NCBI RefSeq assembly: GCF_000007705.1
Contig: NC_005085.1
Span: forward strand, 1,621,752-1,685,751
Source of the DNA: Chromobacterium violaceum ATCC 12472
GTDB lineage: Bacteria > Pseudomonadota > Gammaproteobacteria > Burkholderiales > Chromobacteriaceae
Direction of reading: 5' to 3'
DNA: 64,000 nucleotides
Shown here: positions 48,124 through 56,250 of the stretch, piece after piece
Layout of the letters: each line of letters opens with the position of its first letter
How positions within the stretch are numbered: the first letter of the stretch is position 1
Notes under the pieces: model-generated
Told to the model about the DNA's origin: nothing
Database searches by the model: none
What the model saw: only the letters and a program-made list of their open reading frames with translations
Program-made: the position numbers and the translations under genes

Positions 48124-48725
48124 CAGAACTCCACCCCGCGCTGCGCCTTGATGCCTTGCTCGCGGTAAGGGTGCTTGACCAGCCGCATCTCGGTGACCAG
48201 GTCGGCGGCCTCCAGCAAGGCCTCCGGCGCGTGGCGGCCGGTGACCACCACGTGCTGCATCGCCGGGCGGGCGGCGAAGGCTGCCAGCACCTCGTCCAGC
48301 GGCAGGTATTCGTATTTCAGCACCACGTTCAGCTCGTCCAGGATCACCATCTCGTAATCGTCGCTTGCCAGCATCGCCAGCGCCTGCTCCCAGCCCTTGC
48401 GCGCGGTGGCGATGTCGGCCTCGCGGTCCTGGGTGTTCCAGGTATAGCCTTCGCCCATGGTGTAAAAATCGCAGTTGTCGAAGCCGCCCAGCAGATCGCG
48501 CTCGGCGGTGTGCAGCGCGCCCTTGATGAACTGCACTACGCCCAGGCGCATGCCGTGGCCGACGGCGCGCAGGCCCATGCCGAAGGCGGCGCTGCTCTTG
48601 CCCTTGCCGGTGCCGGTGTTGACGATGAGCAGGCCCTTCTCGCCGGTGGCGGCGGCCTTTTTCTTCTCGAAGCCCGCCTTGCGTTTCTCGGTCATGCGCT
48701 GGTGGGAGGCCGGATCGGTTTTCAT
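48123..48725 (-). CDS. cobO: Cob(I)yrinic acid a,c-diamide adenosyltransferase
   Basis: 200 residues, CobO/BtuR/CobA-type P-loop protein. NTGTGKGKSS at 36-45 binds ATP in reversed orientation to place adenosyl on Co(I). The DELNVVLKYEYL and TGRHAPEAL segments are family hallmarks. The Lys-rich N-terminal 30 residues are usual. It lies between the BtuC-like permease gene (31-nt gap) and cobB. Confidence 0.95.
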   Translation of the reverse strand: MKTDPASHQRMTEKRKAGFEKKKAAATGEKGLLIVNTGTGKGKSSAAFGMGLRAVGHGMRLGVVQFIKGALHTAERDLLGGFDNCDFYTMGEGYTWNTQDREADIATARKGWEQALAMLASDDYEMVILDELNVVLKYEYLPLDEVLAAFAARPAMQHVVVTGRHAPEALLEAADLVTEMRLVKHPYREQGIKAQRGVEF

Positions 48726-48756
48726 TGTGTCGTCCTTGCGTGTGGGGCGCGCGCCG

Positions 48757-49779
48757 TCAGCGGCGCAGCAGCCAGATGAAGAAGGCGCCGCCGACGGCGG
48801 CGGTGCCGACGCCGACCGGGATGTCTTCCGGCGCGATCAGCGTGCGCGCGGCGGCGTCCACCCAGATCAGGAACAGCGCACCCAACAGCGCGCAGGCCGG
48901 CAGCAGGCGGCGGTGGTCGGCGCCGACGCAGCGGCGGGCGATGTGCGGAATCATCAGGCCGACGAAGCCGATCGCGCCGCTGACCGCCACCATGGTGCCG
49001 GTCAGCAGCGAGGAGGCGGCGAACACCGCCAGCCGCAGCCGGGTCACGCGTATGCCCAGCGTGACCGCGGTCTGCTCGCCGGCCATCAGCGCGTTCAGCG
49101 GGCGCGCCACCGCCAGCAGCGCGACGAGGCCCAGGCACAGCGCGGCCAGCGGCGCCGGCAGCAGCTCCCAGCGCGCCTGGCCCAGGCCGCCCAGCATCCA
49201 GAACAGCACCGCCGAGGCCGAGCGGTGGTCGCCCAGGTAGAGCATCAGATTGGCCAGCGCCATCAGCAGGAAAGACACGGCCACGCCGGCCAGCAGCAGC
49301 CGTTCGGCCTGCAGCCGGCGCTGGCGCACGGCGATGCCGGTGACCAGCAACGTGGCCAGCAAGGCGCCGGTGAAGGCGGCCAGCGGCAGCGTGGCGCCGC
49401 CCAGCACATTGCCGCTGAACAGCAGCACCGTCACCGCGCCCAGCGTGGCGCCGGAGCTGACGCCCAGCAGGTGCGGGTCGGCCAGCTGGTTGCGGGTGGT
49501 GGCCTGCAGCGCCGCGCCGACCAGCGCCAGGCCGGCGCCGACCGTGCCGCCCAGCAGCACGCGCGGCAGCCGCAGCTGCCAGATGATCAGGTCCTGGCCC
49601 GGCTGCCAAGCCGGCTCCACCGGCAGGCCCAGCTGGTGCAGCAGCACGTTGGAGCTGACGGAGAAGGCCACCGGCGCGGCGCCCAGGCCGGAGGCCAGCG
49701 GCAGCGACAGCGCCAGCAGGGCCAGCAAGAGGCCCTGCAGCGGCCAGGCCGTCAGGCGGTTGGCGGCGGCGCGGATCAC
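48757..49779 (-). CDS. btuC: FecCD/BtuC-family ABC transporter permease
   Basis: 340 residues with about ten membrane helices. The coupling-helix segment (LGVSSGATLGA near residue 105, then SGAIGFVGLMIPHIARRCVGADHRRLLP near 265) is characteristic of BtuC/FhuB/FecD permeases for corrinoids, haem or siderophores. Its place between BtuF- and CobO-type genes, inside the cobalamin block, makes cobalamin or cobinamide import the best reading. Its start overlaps the stop of the binding-protein gene by 4 nt. Confidence 0.9.
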   Translation of the reverse strand: MIRAAANRLTAWPLQGLLLALLALSLPLASGLGAAPVAFSVSSNVLLHQLGLPVEPAWQPGQDLIIWQLRLPRVLLGGTVGAGLALVGAALQATTRNQLADPHLLGVSSGATLGAVTVLLFSGNVLGGATLPLAAFTGALLATLLVTGIAVRQRRLQAERLLLAGVAVSFLLMALANLMLYLGDHRSASAVLFWMLGGLGQARWELLPAPLAALCLGLVALLAVARPLNALMAGEQTAVTLGIRVTRLRLAVFAASSLLTGTMVAVSGAIGFVGLMIPHIARRCVGADHRRLLPACALLGALFLIWVDAAARTLIAPEDIPVGVGTAAVGGAFFIWLLRR

Positions 49780-50744
49780 TTGGAGAAGGCCTCCGGGTGC
49801 AGGCCGCGCGCCAGCGCGCCGATCGCGTCGGCATTGGCGATGCCGGGCGTCGCGCTGTCATACGGCAGCACGATGAAGCGCTTGTCGCGCACCGCGGCCA
49901 TCTTGTTCAGCGCCGGGTGTTTCTGCAGGAAGGCGATCTTCTGCTGCGCGGTGACCTTGCCGTAGTCGATGATCACGATGGCCTGCGGATTGCGCGCCAC
50001 CACGGTTTCCCAGTCGACGCGGGTCCAGCTGGCGTTGACGTCGGCGAGGATGTTGCGGCCGCCGGCGGCGCGGATCAGCGCGTCTGGCATCGCCAGCCGG
50101 CCGGCGCTGAAGGGGCGGTCCTCGCCGCTGTCGTAGACGAAGACCGACGGCGTGGCCTTGCGTTTCGCCACGCGGGCGGCGACGCCGTCGACCTTGGCGC
50201 GCATGTCGGCCACCACTTTTTGCGCGCGCGGCTCGACGTCGAAGATGCGGCCGAGGTTGCCGATGTCGCGGTAGACGTCGTCCAGGCTGGCGGCCGGGCG
50301 CTTCATCACGTGGGCGCAGGATTCGCTGAGTTCGTAGACCTGGATGCCCAGAGGCGCCAGCGAGGCCGGCGTCACCGGGCCGCCGACGCGCAGGCCGTAG
50401 TTCCAGCCGGCGAAGAAGAAATCGGCGCGGCTGGCCAGCAGCGCTTCCGAAGACGGGTAATCGCCGGCCAGTTCCGGCAGCGGGCCCAGCGCCTGCTTCA
50501 GCGGCGCGTTCAGCTTGTTCCAGGCGCTGATGCCGGTGTAGCCCGCCATGCGGCCTTGCAGGCCCAGCGCCACCATCATCTCGGTCAGGTTGATGTCGTG
50601 GCTGACCGCGCGCTGCGGCGCGCGCAGGAAGGTGACCTTGCGGTTGCAGCTGTCGACGGTGAGCGGGTAGCGGGTGGCGTGGGCCTGGGCGGCCAGCAGC
50701 GCGGCCAGGCCGCAGGCGATGAGCAAAGGCGGATTCATTTTCAT
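49776..50744 (-). CDS. btuF: Periplasmic cobalamin/corrinoid-binding protein (BtuF-like)
   Basis: 322 residues. Signal peptide MKMNPPLLIACGLAALLA with cleavage near AHA (residue 23), then a class III binding fold with a rigid inter-domain helix. DINLTEMMVALGLQGRMAGYTG and DWETVVARNPQAIVIIDYG are typical segments. It delivers substrate to the BtuC-like permease. It overlaps the ATPase gene by 4 nt. BtuF assignment over a haem or siderophore binder rests on operon context. Confidence 0.82.
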   Translation of the reverse strand: MKMNPPLLIACGLAALLAAQAHATRYPLTVDSCNRKVTFLRAPQRAVSHDINLTEMMVALGLQGRMAGYTGISAWNKLNAPLKQALGPLPELAGDYPSSEALLASRADFFFAGWNYGLRVGGPVTPASLAPLGIQVYELSESCAHVMKRPAASLDDVYRDIGNLGRIFDVEPRAQKVVADMRAKVDGVAARVAKRKATPSVFVYDSGEDRPFSAGRLAMPDALIRAAGGRNILADVNASWTRVDWETVVARNPQAIVIIDYGKVTAQQKIAFLQKHPALNKMAAVRDKRFIVLPYDSATPGIANADAIGALARGLHPEAFSK

Positions 50745-51532
50745 GCGTTTTCTTCTTCCAGCAGGGTGATGCGGGGGTGGCCGGCTTGCGGGTGGCGGTC
50801 CACCAGCGCGCGCACGCCGAACACCTCGGCCAGCAGCGCCGGCGTCAGCACCGTTTCCGGCGCGCCGCTGGCGACGACGCGGCCGGTCTTCAGCGCGTAC
50901 AGGCGGTGGCAGAAGGCGGCGGCCAGGTTGAGGTCGTGCAGGGTGGCGACGGCGGCGATGCCCAGCCGGCGCACCAGGCGCAGCAGCGACAATTGGTGGC
51001 GCAGGTCCAGATGGTTGGTCGGCTCGTCCAGAATCAGCAGCTCCGGCCGCTGCGCCAGCGCCCGCGCCAGCAGCGCGCGCTGCTTTTCGCCGCCTGACAG
51101 GGTGGCGAAGGGCTGATGCTGCTGCGCCGCCAGGCCGACCTGGGCCAGCGCGTCATCGACGATGGCGTGGTCGGCGGCGCTGCCGCCGCGCAGCAGCGAT
51201 TGGTGCGGGATGCGGCCCATATCGGCCACCTCGCGCACGGTCAGGCCGAAGTCCTCCGGGAATTCCTGCAGCACGACGGCCACGCGGCGGGCGAAGGAGG
51301 CGGCGGATTGGCCCCAGATGTCGGCGCCGTCCAGCCTGGCCTCGCCGGCCAGCGGCTTGTTGAAGCGGAAGGCGCAGCGCAGCGTGCTGGTCTTGCCGCT
51401 GCCGTTGGGGCCGATGACGCCGACGAACTCGCCGGGCCGGACAGTCAGCGCGATGTCGCGCAGCAGCCTGGCCTCAGGCGCGGTCGCGGCGTCGGGCGAC
51501 CAGTCCAGGCCGCAGAGTTCCAATGCGCTCAC
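50741..51532 (-). CDS. btuD: ABC transporter ATP-binding protein (BtuD-like)
   Basis: 263 residues. Walker A GPNGSGKTS, the signature LSGGEKQRALLARAL, Walker B LLILDEPTNHLD and the switch His are all present. It powers the adjacent BtuC/BtuF-like components. It lies 3 nt downstream of the cobW stop and overlaps the BtuF-like gene. Assignment to cobalamin rather than iron-siderophore uptake is by context. Confidence 0.9.
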   Translation of the reverse strand: MSALELCGLDWSPDAATAPEARLLRDIALTVRPGEFVGVIGPNGSGKTSTLRCAFRFNKPLAGEARLDGADIWGQSAASFARRVAVVLQEFPEDFGLTVREVADMGRIPHQSLLRGGSAADHAIVDDALAQVGLAAQQHQPFATLSGGEKQRALLARALAQRPELLILDEPTNHLDLRHQLSLLRLVRRLGIAAVATLHDLNLAAAFCHRLYALKTGRVVASGAPETVLTPALLAEVFGVRALVDRHPQAGHPRITLLEEENA

Positions 51533-51535
51533 CGG

Positions 51536-52642
51536 CTAACTCCAGTGCGCGCCGGTGATGTCGCGCAGCAAGGCCACCACGCGCGGGCGGCTGGGGTGGT
51601 AGCCGATGAAGACCAGCTGCGCCTGGCGCGGCGCGGCCAGCGTGTCGTCGCGGCTCAGCTCGATACGGCTGCGCACGCCCTGGGCCAGCAGCCGGCCAGG
51701 ACTGTCGGCGCAGGCGGCGAAGCCCTTGATGCGCAGCAGCGGCTCCTCGCGGGCGATGGCCTGCAGCGCGGCGGCCAGCTTGTCGGCGCACTGCGGCTCC
51801 TTGCTGCGGATCATGAACGATTGCCAGCCCGGGTCCTGCTCGTGGAAATGCTTGTGGGTGGCCAGGCCGTGGCTGTGCGCCGCCTGGCCGCCGTGGCTGT
51901 GGCCGTCCAACAGCGTTTGGTTGGCCAGCGGCCGCATCGCCAGCCCTGGCATGCTGGCCACCGGGCCGTAATGGCGGTGCGCGGCCGGCGAGGCCTCGTG
52001 CAGATGCAGGCCCAGCGTCAGCCGGGTGTCCAGCTTGGCCTCATAGGCCAGCTCGATGAAGCGGATCGACGGCGCTTGCTTGCGCACGGCTTCCTCCGCC
52101 GCCAGCAGCTGGTCGGCGGACAGCGCGTCTATCTTGTTCAGCACCACGATGTCGGCGTGGCCCAGTTGCTGGTCGAACAGCGCCGCCACCGCGTCGGTCT
52201 TGCCGCCGTCTCCGGCCGGCGCGAAGTGCCCGGCCAGCAGCAGCGGGGTGTCGACCACCGCCAGCGTCGCGTCCAGCACGAAATAGGGCGCCAGCGCCTC
52301 GCTTTGCAGCTGGGCCATCACCGCGCTGGGCAGCGCGAGGCCGGAGGTTTCGATCAGCACGTGGTCGATCTGCTGGCGGCGCTGCCACAGCGCCAGCATG
52401 GTGGGCAGGAAGTCGGCGTCGTCGTCGTAGGCGACCAGGCCGTTGGCCAGGTCGTGGATCTCGACGCCCTGGTTCTCGCCGTCGCGCAGCAGGCCGCCGT
52501 CTATCGACACCTCGCCGAACTCGTTTACCAGTATCGCCAGCCGCCGCTGCTTGTTGTTCTCCAGCAGCTTGGACAGCAGCGTGGTCTTGCCGGCGCCGAG
52601 GAAACCGGTCAACACGGTGACGGGAAGGCGCGGCGCGCTCAT
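51536..52642 (-). CDS. cobW: CobW-family GTPase lacking the CxCC metal motif
   Basis: 368 residues, G3E GTPase. Walker A GFLGAGKTTLL (13-23), ETSGLALP in the Walker B region, and NKIDAL for guanine specificity are intact. CobW C-terminal domain follows, with a His-rich stretch (DGHSHGGQAAHSHG, then HKHFHEQD) near 235-258. Where CobW/COG0523 proteins have the cobalt-binding ANGCxCC motif, this protein reads ANGLVAY (residues 67-72): all three Cys are replaced while flanks align. CobW proteins deliver Co2+ for corrin insertion. It overlaps cobJK by 4 nt. The family is certain; the metal route is open. Confidence 0.92.
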   Translation of the reverse strand: MSAPRLPVTVLTGFLGAGKTTLLSKLLENNKQRRLAILVNEFGEVSIDGGLLRDGENQGVEIHDLANGLVAYDDDADFLPTMLALWQRRQQIDHVLIETSGLALPSAVMAQLQSEALAPYFVLDATLAVVDTPLLLAGHFAPAGDGGKTDAVAALFDQQLGHADIVVLNKIDALSADQLLAAEEAVRKQAPSIRFIELAYEAKLDTRLTLGLHLHEASPAAHRHYGPVASMPGLAMRPLANQTLLDGHSHGGQAAHSHGLATHKHFHEQDPGWQSFMIRSKEPQCADKLAAALQAIAREEPLLRIKGFAACADSPGRLLAQGVRSRIELSRDDTLAAPRQAQLVFIGYHPSRPRVVALLRDITGAHWS

Positions 52643-54201
52643 GCTTGTTCTCCCTTGGGCAAGGCCGCCAGCAGCGAGGCGAAGTCGCCGAAGGCCTGCG
52701 GATAATCCAGTTGCGGGCGGTCGATGACGATGAAGGGAATGCCCAGCGCCGCCGCGGCCGCGGCCTTGGCGTCGAAGCCGCCGGCCTCGCCGCCGTCCTT
52801 GCTGATCACGCAGTCTATGCCCCAGTCGCGCCACAGCGCCTCGTTGGCGGCCTGCGAGAACGGACCCTGCATCGCGCAGATGCGCGCGCGCGGAAGACCT
52901 AAGTCCAGCGCCCGCTGCAAATGCTGCGGGTCCGGCGCCAGGCGGACGAACCATTGCTGTTTCTGCTCGGCGTCGGCGGCGAGGAAGCGGTGCAGCTCCT
53001 TGCTGCCGGTGGCGAGGAAGATGCGCTGGCCGCGAGCCATCGCCAGCCTGGCGGCCGCGTCCGCGTCGGCGCAATGGATGACCGGATGTTCGCTGCCGCT
53101 GGCTGGCCGTTCGTAGCGCAGATAGGGCAGGGCCAGTTCCTCGGCCAGCGCCATCAGCTGTTGCGACATCTCGCTGGCGTAAGGGTGGGTGGCGTCGACG
53201 ATGGCGCTGGCCCGGCTGCCGGACAGCAGCTCGCGGCGGCGCTCCACGCCCAGCCGGCCGCTGACGGTGGCGACGCCGGGCACGGCCTGCCGCGCCTGCT
53301 CGTTGCCGTAGTCGCTGGCGCTGCTCACCACCACCGGACGGCCGGTTTCGGCGATGGCGCGCGACAGCGCGTTGCCGTCGCTGGTGCCGGAAAACACCCA
53401 GGCCGCGCCGGCGGGCAGCGCGTCGGCCTTCACCGTGTCGCTGGTGTTGGACCAGTTGAAGTAGCCGCGCGGGGTGAACATCCACTCGCGCTTGCGGCGG
53501 GTGAAGCGGTTGCCGATGACGATGCTGGTCAGCATGTCGAAGCGGCGGGTCCGCAGCTCGGCCAGCGTGACGATCTCCACCGCCTGGTCTTCGCGGTAGG
53601 CGTTGCGGACGATGCCGCACAGCGTTTCCGGCTTCTTGTGCTCCAGCATGATGTCCAGGATGCGGTACACGCCTTCCTGGCGTTGGCGGCTCTGCACGTT
53701 GTAGAACACCACCGCCAGGTCGGCCTGGGCGATGTGGCGGGCGCGGGTTTCTATCCACTCCCACGGGCACAGCAGGTCGGACAGGCTCAGCGTGGCGAAA
53801 TCGTGCGACAGCGGCGCGCCGAGCAGCGACGCGCAGGAATTGGCCGAGGTGATGCCGGGGATCAGCTGCACGTCGAACACATCGTCCTCGCGCATGTCTT
53901 CGTAGGCCAGCGTGGCCATCGCGTAGACGCCGATGTCGCCGCTGGACAGCAGGGCAACGGTCTTGCCGGCGCGGGCCTCCTCCAGCGCCAGCTGCGCGCG
54001 CTCGCGCTCCTGGGTCAGCGGCAGGGTGCGGATGTCTTTGCCGACGATCCACGGCTGCACCCAGGTCAGGTAGAGGTCGTAGGAGACGATCACGTCGCTC
54101 GCCGCCAGCGCCTGGCGGGCGAGGTCGGGGATCAGTTCGGCGCGGCCGGGGCCGACCGAGACGAGGTAGAGTTTGCCGGTCATGGGTTCATTCGTATTCA
54201 T
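52639..54201 (-). CDS. cobJK: Fused precorrin-3B C17-methyltransferase / precorrin-6A reductase (CobJ-CobK)
   Basis: 520 residues. About 7-255 is a SAM-dependent tetrapyrrole methylase of the CobJ/CbiH type (SVGPGRAELIPDLA, SSGDIGVYAMA, then PGITSANSCASLLGAPLSHDF), performing ring contraction and C17 methylation. About 265-520 is CobK/CbiJ (WVFSGTSDGNALS, VDATHPYASEMS, then ISKDGGEAGGFDAK), an NADPH reductase acting later. These are usually separate genes. The start ATG 54201 lacks a clear ribosome site; ATG 54183 (MTGKLYLV) matches the common CobJ N-terminus. It is downstream of the 496-bp hairpin region. Confidence 0.93.
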   Translation of the reverse strand: MNTNEPMTGKLYLVSVGPGRAELIPDLARQALAASDVIVSYDLYLTWVQPWIVGKDIRTLPLTQERERAQLALEEARAGKTVALLSSGDIGVYAMATLAYEDMREDDVFDVQLIPGITSANSCASLLGAPLSHDFATLSLSDLLCPWEWIETRARHIAQADLAVVFYNVQSRQRQEGVYRILDIMLEHKKPETLCGIVRNAYREDQAVEIVTLAELRTRRFDMLTSIVIGNRFTRRKREWMFTPRGYFNWSNTSDTVKADALPAGAAWVFSGTSDGNALSRAIAETGRPVVVSSASDYGNEQARQAVPGVATVSGRLGVERRRELLSGSRASAIVDATHPYASEMSQQLMALAEELALPYLRYERPASGSEHPVIHCADADAAARLAMARGQRIFLATGSKELHRFLAADAEQKQQWFVRLAPDPQHLQRALDLGLPRARICAMQGPFSQAANEALWRDWGIDCVISKDGGEAGGFDAKAAAAAALGIPFIVIDRPQLDYPQAFGDFASLLAALPKGEQA

Positions 54202-54256
54202 GGATGATGGCTATGCAATGTCGGGTATTGGTTTGCAGATGGTTTCTCGGGCAACA

Positions 54257-54327
54257 GGGGCTGCCTGGGGTTGTCTGCGTGCGAATCTTTGATTCGCTCA
54301 GCGGTAGGGAACTGGCCGCGCAGCCCC
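54257..54327. repeat. Inverted repeat with inner perfect hairpin
   Basis: Outer arms GGGGCTGC (54257-54264) and GCAGCCCC (54320-54327); inner arms GCGAATC (54281-54287) and GATTCGC (54291-54297) with a TTT loop. Confidence 0.6.
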
Positions 54328-54417
54328 CTTGCCCGTCCAGAGGACGGAATAGAGGGGTAAGTTGTGGCAAGAACATCGGAAGGATGCTCTTTTGTGCCTG
54401 CTGCGCAGGAGATGTTT

Positions 54418-54489
54418 AGGGGCGGTTCCACCGCCGGGGGCAAGGGGGGCTGCGCGGCCAGCCCCCCTTGCAACCCCCAGGCCGCCCCT
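54418..54489. repeat. 72-nt palindromic element
   Basis: Outer arms AGGGGCGG (54418-54425) and CCGCCCCT (54482-54489); inner perfect 12-bp stem CAAGGGGGGCTG (54441-54452) with CAGCCCCCCTTG (54459-54470) and a 6-nt loop. Confidence 0.75.
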
Positions 54490-54491
54490 AC

Positions 54492-54618
54492 GTCGCGCGA
54501 ATTCCCGGCAAAAATCAGGCTGGCAAGGCGCCGTCGAACTCGTCCCGCGCTAGCGTCGCGGGACTCAGACAGGCGACGGCTTAAAACCTTGCCAGCCTGA
54601 TTGTTGCCGGCGCGCGAC
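54492..54618. repeat. 127-nt nested hairpin element
   Basis: Four nested perfect arms: GTCGCGCG (54492-54499) with CGCGCGAC (54611-54618); CGGCAA (54506-54511) with TTGCCG (54604-54609); ATCAGGCTGGCAAGG (54514-54528) with CCTTGCCAGCCTGAT (54587-54601); and GTCCCGCG (54542-54549) with CGCGGGAC (54557-54564). GCCGTCG (54530-54536) also pairs with CGACGGC (54574-54580). It looks like a non-coding dispersed repeat; copy number cannot be seen here. Confidence 0.78.
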
Positions 54619-54697
54619 AAAGGGGAGTGGGGGCGCGTCGTCAATGTTTTACCTTCTTGTATGGGCTCCATCGTGGCATCGGTGGCCATCGTCATGT

Positions 54698-55450
54698 TCA
54701 TGCGAGCCATTCCACCCTGTCCTCCACCACCGCCACCGTCACCCCATCCACCGCGGTCTTGGGCACGATCAGCCGTCCTCTGGGGCTGGCGATCAACGCG
54801 CACGGCTCGCACACGCCGTCGACGCCGACGTTCTGCCGCACCCAGTCCGACGGCGCGCCGGTCCAGCCGCGGGCGGCGACGTCTTCGCGGGCGATCACCC
54901 TGAGCGGCAGCGCGTGGCGGCGGCAGAATTCCAGCAGGCCGGCTTCGTCGGCTTTCAGGTCTATCGTCGCCGCTTCGCGCACATCGGACAGCGGCCGGCC
55001 GGCCAGCGCTTGCCGCACCGCTTGTTCGATGGCTTCGGCGCTTTTGCCGCGGCGGCAGCCTATGCCTAAGGTCAGCGGCTTGACCGCCTCGGTGGCGGTG
55101 GTGATGGCCGGCACCGCGCCGGTCAGCCGTGCCGCTTCGTAGGCCAGCGCATTGGCGCCGCCTTCGTGGCCGGACAACAGCGGGATGGCGAAGCGGGCGG
55201 CTTCGTCCATCACCACCACCGCCGGGTCGCTGTACTTGCTTTGCGGCAGGCCGTCCAGGTAGCGGACGGCGATGCCGCTGGCCATGATCAATATCCAATG
55301 GCTGTGAAGGTGGAAGGCGGCGCGGAATTGCTCGCGGCCGCTGGCGTCGGGCTGCAGCCACGGCTGGTACAGCTGGGCGTCCAGCGCCGCCGCCAGCTTC
55401 CGGCCCAAGGGCAGCGCCTCGGCGCGCACCAGCCACACGGCGCGGCTCAT
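54698..55450 (-). CDS. cbiG: Cobalt-precorrin-5A hydrolase CbiG
   Basis: 250 residues. The LIMASGIAVRYLDGL segment and DEAARFAIPLLSGHEGGAN are CbiG hallmarks, as are TTATEAVKPLTLGIGCRRG and the C-terminal DLKADEAGLLEF. CbiG opens the delta-lactone of cobalt-precorrin-5A, releasing acetaldehyde in the early-cobalt (anaerobic-type) route. Its ATG 55450 overlaps the cobM stop by 4 nt. It is the last gene before the hairpin-rich gap. The length of about 250 is short against the usual 330-350, so the N-terminal domain is reduced. Confidence 0.88.
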   Translation of the reverse strand: MSRAVWLVRAEALPLGRKLAAALDAQLYQPWLQPDASGREQFRAAFHLHSHWILIMASGIAVRYLDGLPQSKYSDPAVVVMDEAARFAIPLLSGHEGGANALAYEAARLTGAVPAITTATEAVKPLTLGIGCRRGKSAEAIEQAVRQALAGRPLSDVREAATIDLKADEAGLLEFCRRHALPLRVIAREDVAARGWTGAPSDWVRQNVGVDGVCEPCALIASPRGRLIVPKTAVDGVTVAVVEDRVEWLA

Positions 55451-56250
55451 GCCTGGCTTTCTTTCTGCAGGCTGGCCCGCTTGGTCTTGCGCTCGTCGCC
55501 GTCGCGGAAGATGTGGGTGAAGCCGGCCGCGTACAGGCTGGATTCGACGCCGCCTTCGCGCGACAGCGCCTCGCCGACCAAGAGCAGCGTGGTCAGCAGC
55601 CAGTCCTTCTGCTTCACCTCGTCCAGCATCCTGCCCAGCGTGCTGCGGTGGACCGATTGGTCCGGCCAGCTGGCGCGGCGCACCAGCGCCACCGGGGTAT
55701 CCGGCGGGTAGTGCAGCGACAGGTCGGCGACGGTCTGCTTCAGCCGCTGGCCGGACAGGAAGATGCACATCGTCGCGCGGTGGGTGGCGAAGCTGGCGAT
55801 GGATTCCGTCTCCGGCACCGCGCTGGCGCGGCCGCTGGTGCGGGTCAGGATGATGGACTGCGACACTTCGGGCCGGGTCAGTTCGCTGCCCAACGCGGCG
55901 GCGGCGGCGGTGAACGAGGACACGCCGGGGACCACTTCGTAGTCTATGCCCAGCGCTTCCAGCCGGCGCATCTGCTCATTGGTGGCGCCGTAGATCGCCG
56001 GGTCGCCGGAGTGCAGCCGCGCCACGTCTTTGCCCTCGGCCTGGGCGCGGCGGTACAGCGCTTCCTGCTGGTCCAGGTTCAGCTCGGCGGTGTCGTGGAT
56101 TTCCGCGTCCGGGCGGCAGTGGCTGAGCATCTCGGTCGGCACCAGCGAGCCGGCGTACAGCACCATCGGGGCGGCGCCTAGCAGGCGGCTGCCGCGCAGC
56201 GTGATCAGGTCGGCGGCGCCGGGGCCGGCGCCGATGAAATACACTTTCAT
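55447..56250 (-). CDS. cobM: Precorrin-4 C11-methyltransferase
   Basis: 267 residues, SAM-dependent tetrapyrrole methylase (CobM/CbiF). VYFIGAGPGAADLITLRG at the N-terminus, YAGSLVPTEML, LHSGDPAIYGA and VPGVSSFTAAAAALGSEL follow the family. ATG 56250 overlaps the cobI stop by 4 nt. It methylates C11 of (cobalt-)precorrin-4. The C-terminal Lys/Arg-rich tail (about 255-267) is slightly longer than usual. Confidence 0.95.
   Translation of the reverse strand: MKVYFIGAGPGAADLITLRGSRLLGAAPMVLYAGSLVPTEMLSHCRPDAEIHDTAELNLDQQEALYRRAQAEGKDVARLHSGDPAIYGATNEQMRRLEALGIDYEVVPGVSSFTAAAAALGSELTRPEVSQSIILTRTSGRASAVPETESIASFATHRATMCIFLSGQRLKQTVADLSLHYPPDTPVALVRRASWPDQSVHRSTLGRMLDEVKQKDWLLTTLLLVGEALSREGGVESSLYAAGFTHIFRDGDERKTKRASLQKESQA

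Larger units (their letters stand above)
54202..54697. other. Hairpin-rich 496-bp gap inside the cobalamin operon
   Basis: This is the only large gap in an otherwise overlapping gene run. It contains at least three stacked inverted repeats, listed separately, and no convincing gene. I searched both strands for the cobalamin-riboswitch B12 box and its CCCGCAACTGT-type core and did not see them. Either repeats have been inserted, or this is a regulated internal promoter/terminator region. Confidence 0.6.

Noticed and set aside
54198-55436. Frame running through the hairpin array, which could be called a hypothetical protein starting at the cbiG stop
   Set aside because: It is made mostly of palindrome-derived codons, is Pro/Arg/Ser-rich, and its 5' part is an out-of-frame shadow of cbiG.
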